This document shows positions 5,418 to 5,551 of a stretch of 5,551 bases of DNA, piece by piece. The translations under genes and the position numbers were made by a program. This stretch comes from Rickettsiaceae bacterium. Lineage in GTDB: Bacteria; Pseudomonadota; Alphaproteobacteria; Rickettsiales; Rickettsiaceae. The stretch's first letter is position 1. The number at the start of each line of letters is the position of its first letter. The notes below the pieces were generated by a model. It searched no databases, was not told where the DNA came from, and saw only the letters and a list, made by a program, of their open reading frames with translations. The stretch covers positions 1 through 5,551 of the forward strand of contig JAIOYD010000120.1 of NCBI GenBank assembly GCA_021741285.1. The letters run 5' to 3'.

Positions 5418-5551
5418 GTGCGCCAAGGGAAGTGCGTAAAATTCAGTCGGTGAGAATCCGACCTATGCAAAGTCTAACCAACAGCATAGAAGCGACTATT
5501 GCATTGCAAGAGGTGACGAATGTGGTGAAGCCAGTAGAAGTGACATATCAG
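5414..5551 (+). CDS. Start of an unidentified protein (46 residues visible, cut by window edge)
   Basis: ATG 5414 overlaps the traN stop in an ATGA arrangement. The frame stays open to the end of the window. The visible part begins MSAPREVRKIQSVRIRPMQS and continues with TIALQEVTNVVKPVEVTYQ. It has no signal peptide or membrane segment in this stretch and starts rather basic. In F-type operons traF, traH or another transfer gene often follows traN, but those have signal peptides, which this lacks. I do not recognise it. Coupling to traN by overlapping codons suggests it belongs to the same transcript. It could also be a remnant of a longer TraN C-terminus in another frame. Confidence 0.5.
   Translation, partial: MSAPREVRKIQSVRIRPMQSLTNSIEATIALQEVTNVVKPVEVTYQ

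Noticed and set aside
5224..5439. Plus-strand frame of 71 codons overlapping the end of traN
   Set aside because: It lies wholly in another frame of the conserved C-terminal part of traN and then across the start of the next frame. It has no ribosome-binding site or recognisable motif.
5446..5462. GTCGG-TGAGAAT-CCGAC hairpin resembling one arm of a cobalamin riboswitch
   Set aside because: Only this short hairpin resembles the riboswitch. The conserved B12-box and GCCACTG-type core are absent nearby, and the sequence lies inside an open coding frame, so chance is more likely.

Overview
The window is AT-rich, with tightly packed and mostly overlapping genes, all on the plus strand. It reads as part of an integrated conjugative element of the kind found in intracellular bacteria, especially the Rickettsiales amplified genetic elements (RAGEs). 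Four things suggest this: F-type type IV secretion genes (traU, trbC, traN), a small Ti-plasmid-type TraD-like gene with a possible TraC-like partner, an IS5-family transposase end, and a RhuM-Fic cargo gene. The host lineage is inferred from gene content and protein resemblance, not shown directly. A related AT-rich intracellular lineage such as Legionella-like bacteria or environmental chlamydiae cannot be excluded.

Layout. Positions 1-130 hold the 3' end of an IS5-family insertion sequence: the transposase C-terminus and the probable right terminal inverted repeat. Positions 132-1022 hold four small genes without a recognised function. Two, or possibly three, encode membrane proteins. Positions 1015-1504 hold an overlapping pair: a small coiled-coil protein that may be TraC-like, and a TraD of the Ti/rhizobial type. 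TraD appears to lose its last 17 residues to an in-frame TGA. Positions 1505-1601 are non-coding apart from that possible TraD tail and carry a plausible promoter. Positions 1602-2609 encode a RhuM-Fic/DOC fusion protein. Positions 2610-2713 contain a strong imperfect hairpin and no clear start codon for traU. Positions 2714-5417 hold traU, trbC and traN, each overlapping the next. A further reading frame starts at 5414 and runs off the window.

How the genes fit together. TraU, TrbC and TraN are envelope and periplasmic parts of the F-type mating apparatus. TraU and TrbC serve pilus assembly and mating-pair stabilisation, and TraN is the outer-membrane protein contacting the recipient. TraD, and possibly TraC, belong to the DNA-processing side of Ti-type transfer systems, where they sit beside the TraA relaxase. 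Having both types together is the usual hybrid design of RAGEs. TraW normally precedes TraU in F-type operons, but it is absent here, as is the relaxase. The RhuM-Fic gene occupies that place, so the element looks rearranged and may be decaying or carrying cargo. I found no clearly new system. The points most worth following are the TraD nonsense codon, the hairpin and unclear start in front of traU, the short TraN, and the unnamed small-gene block.
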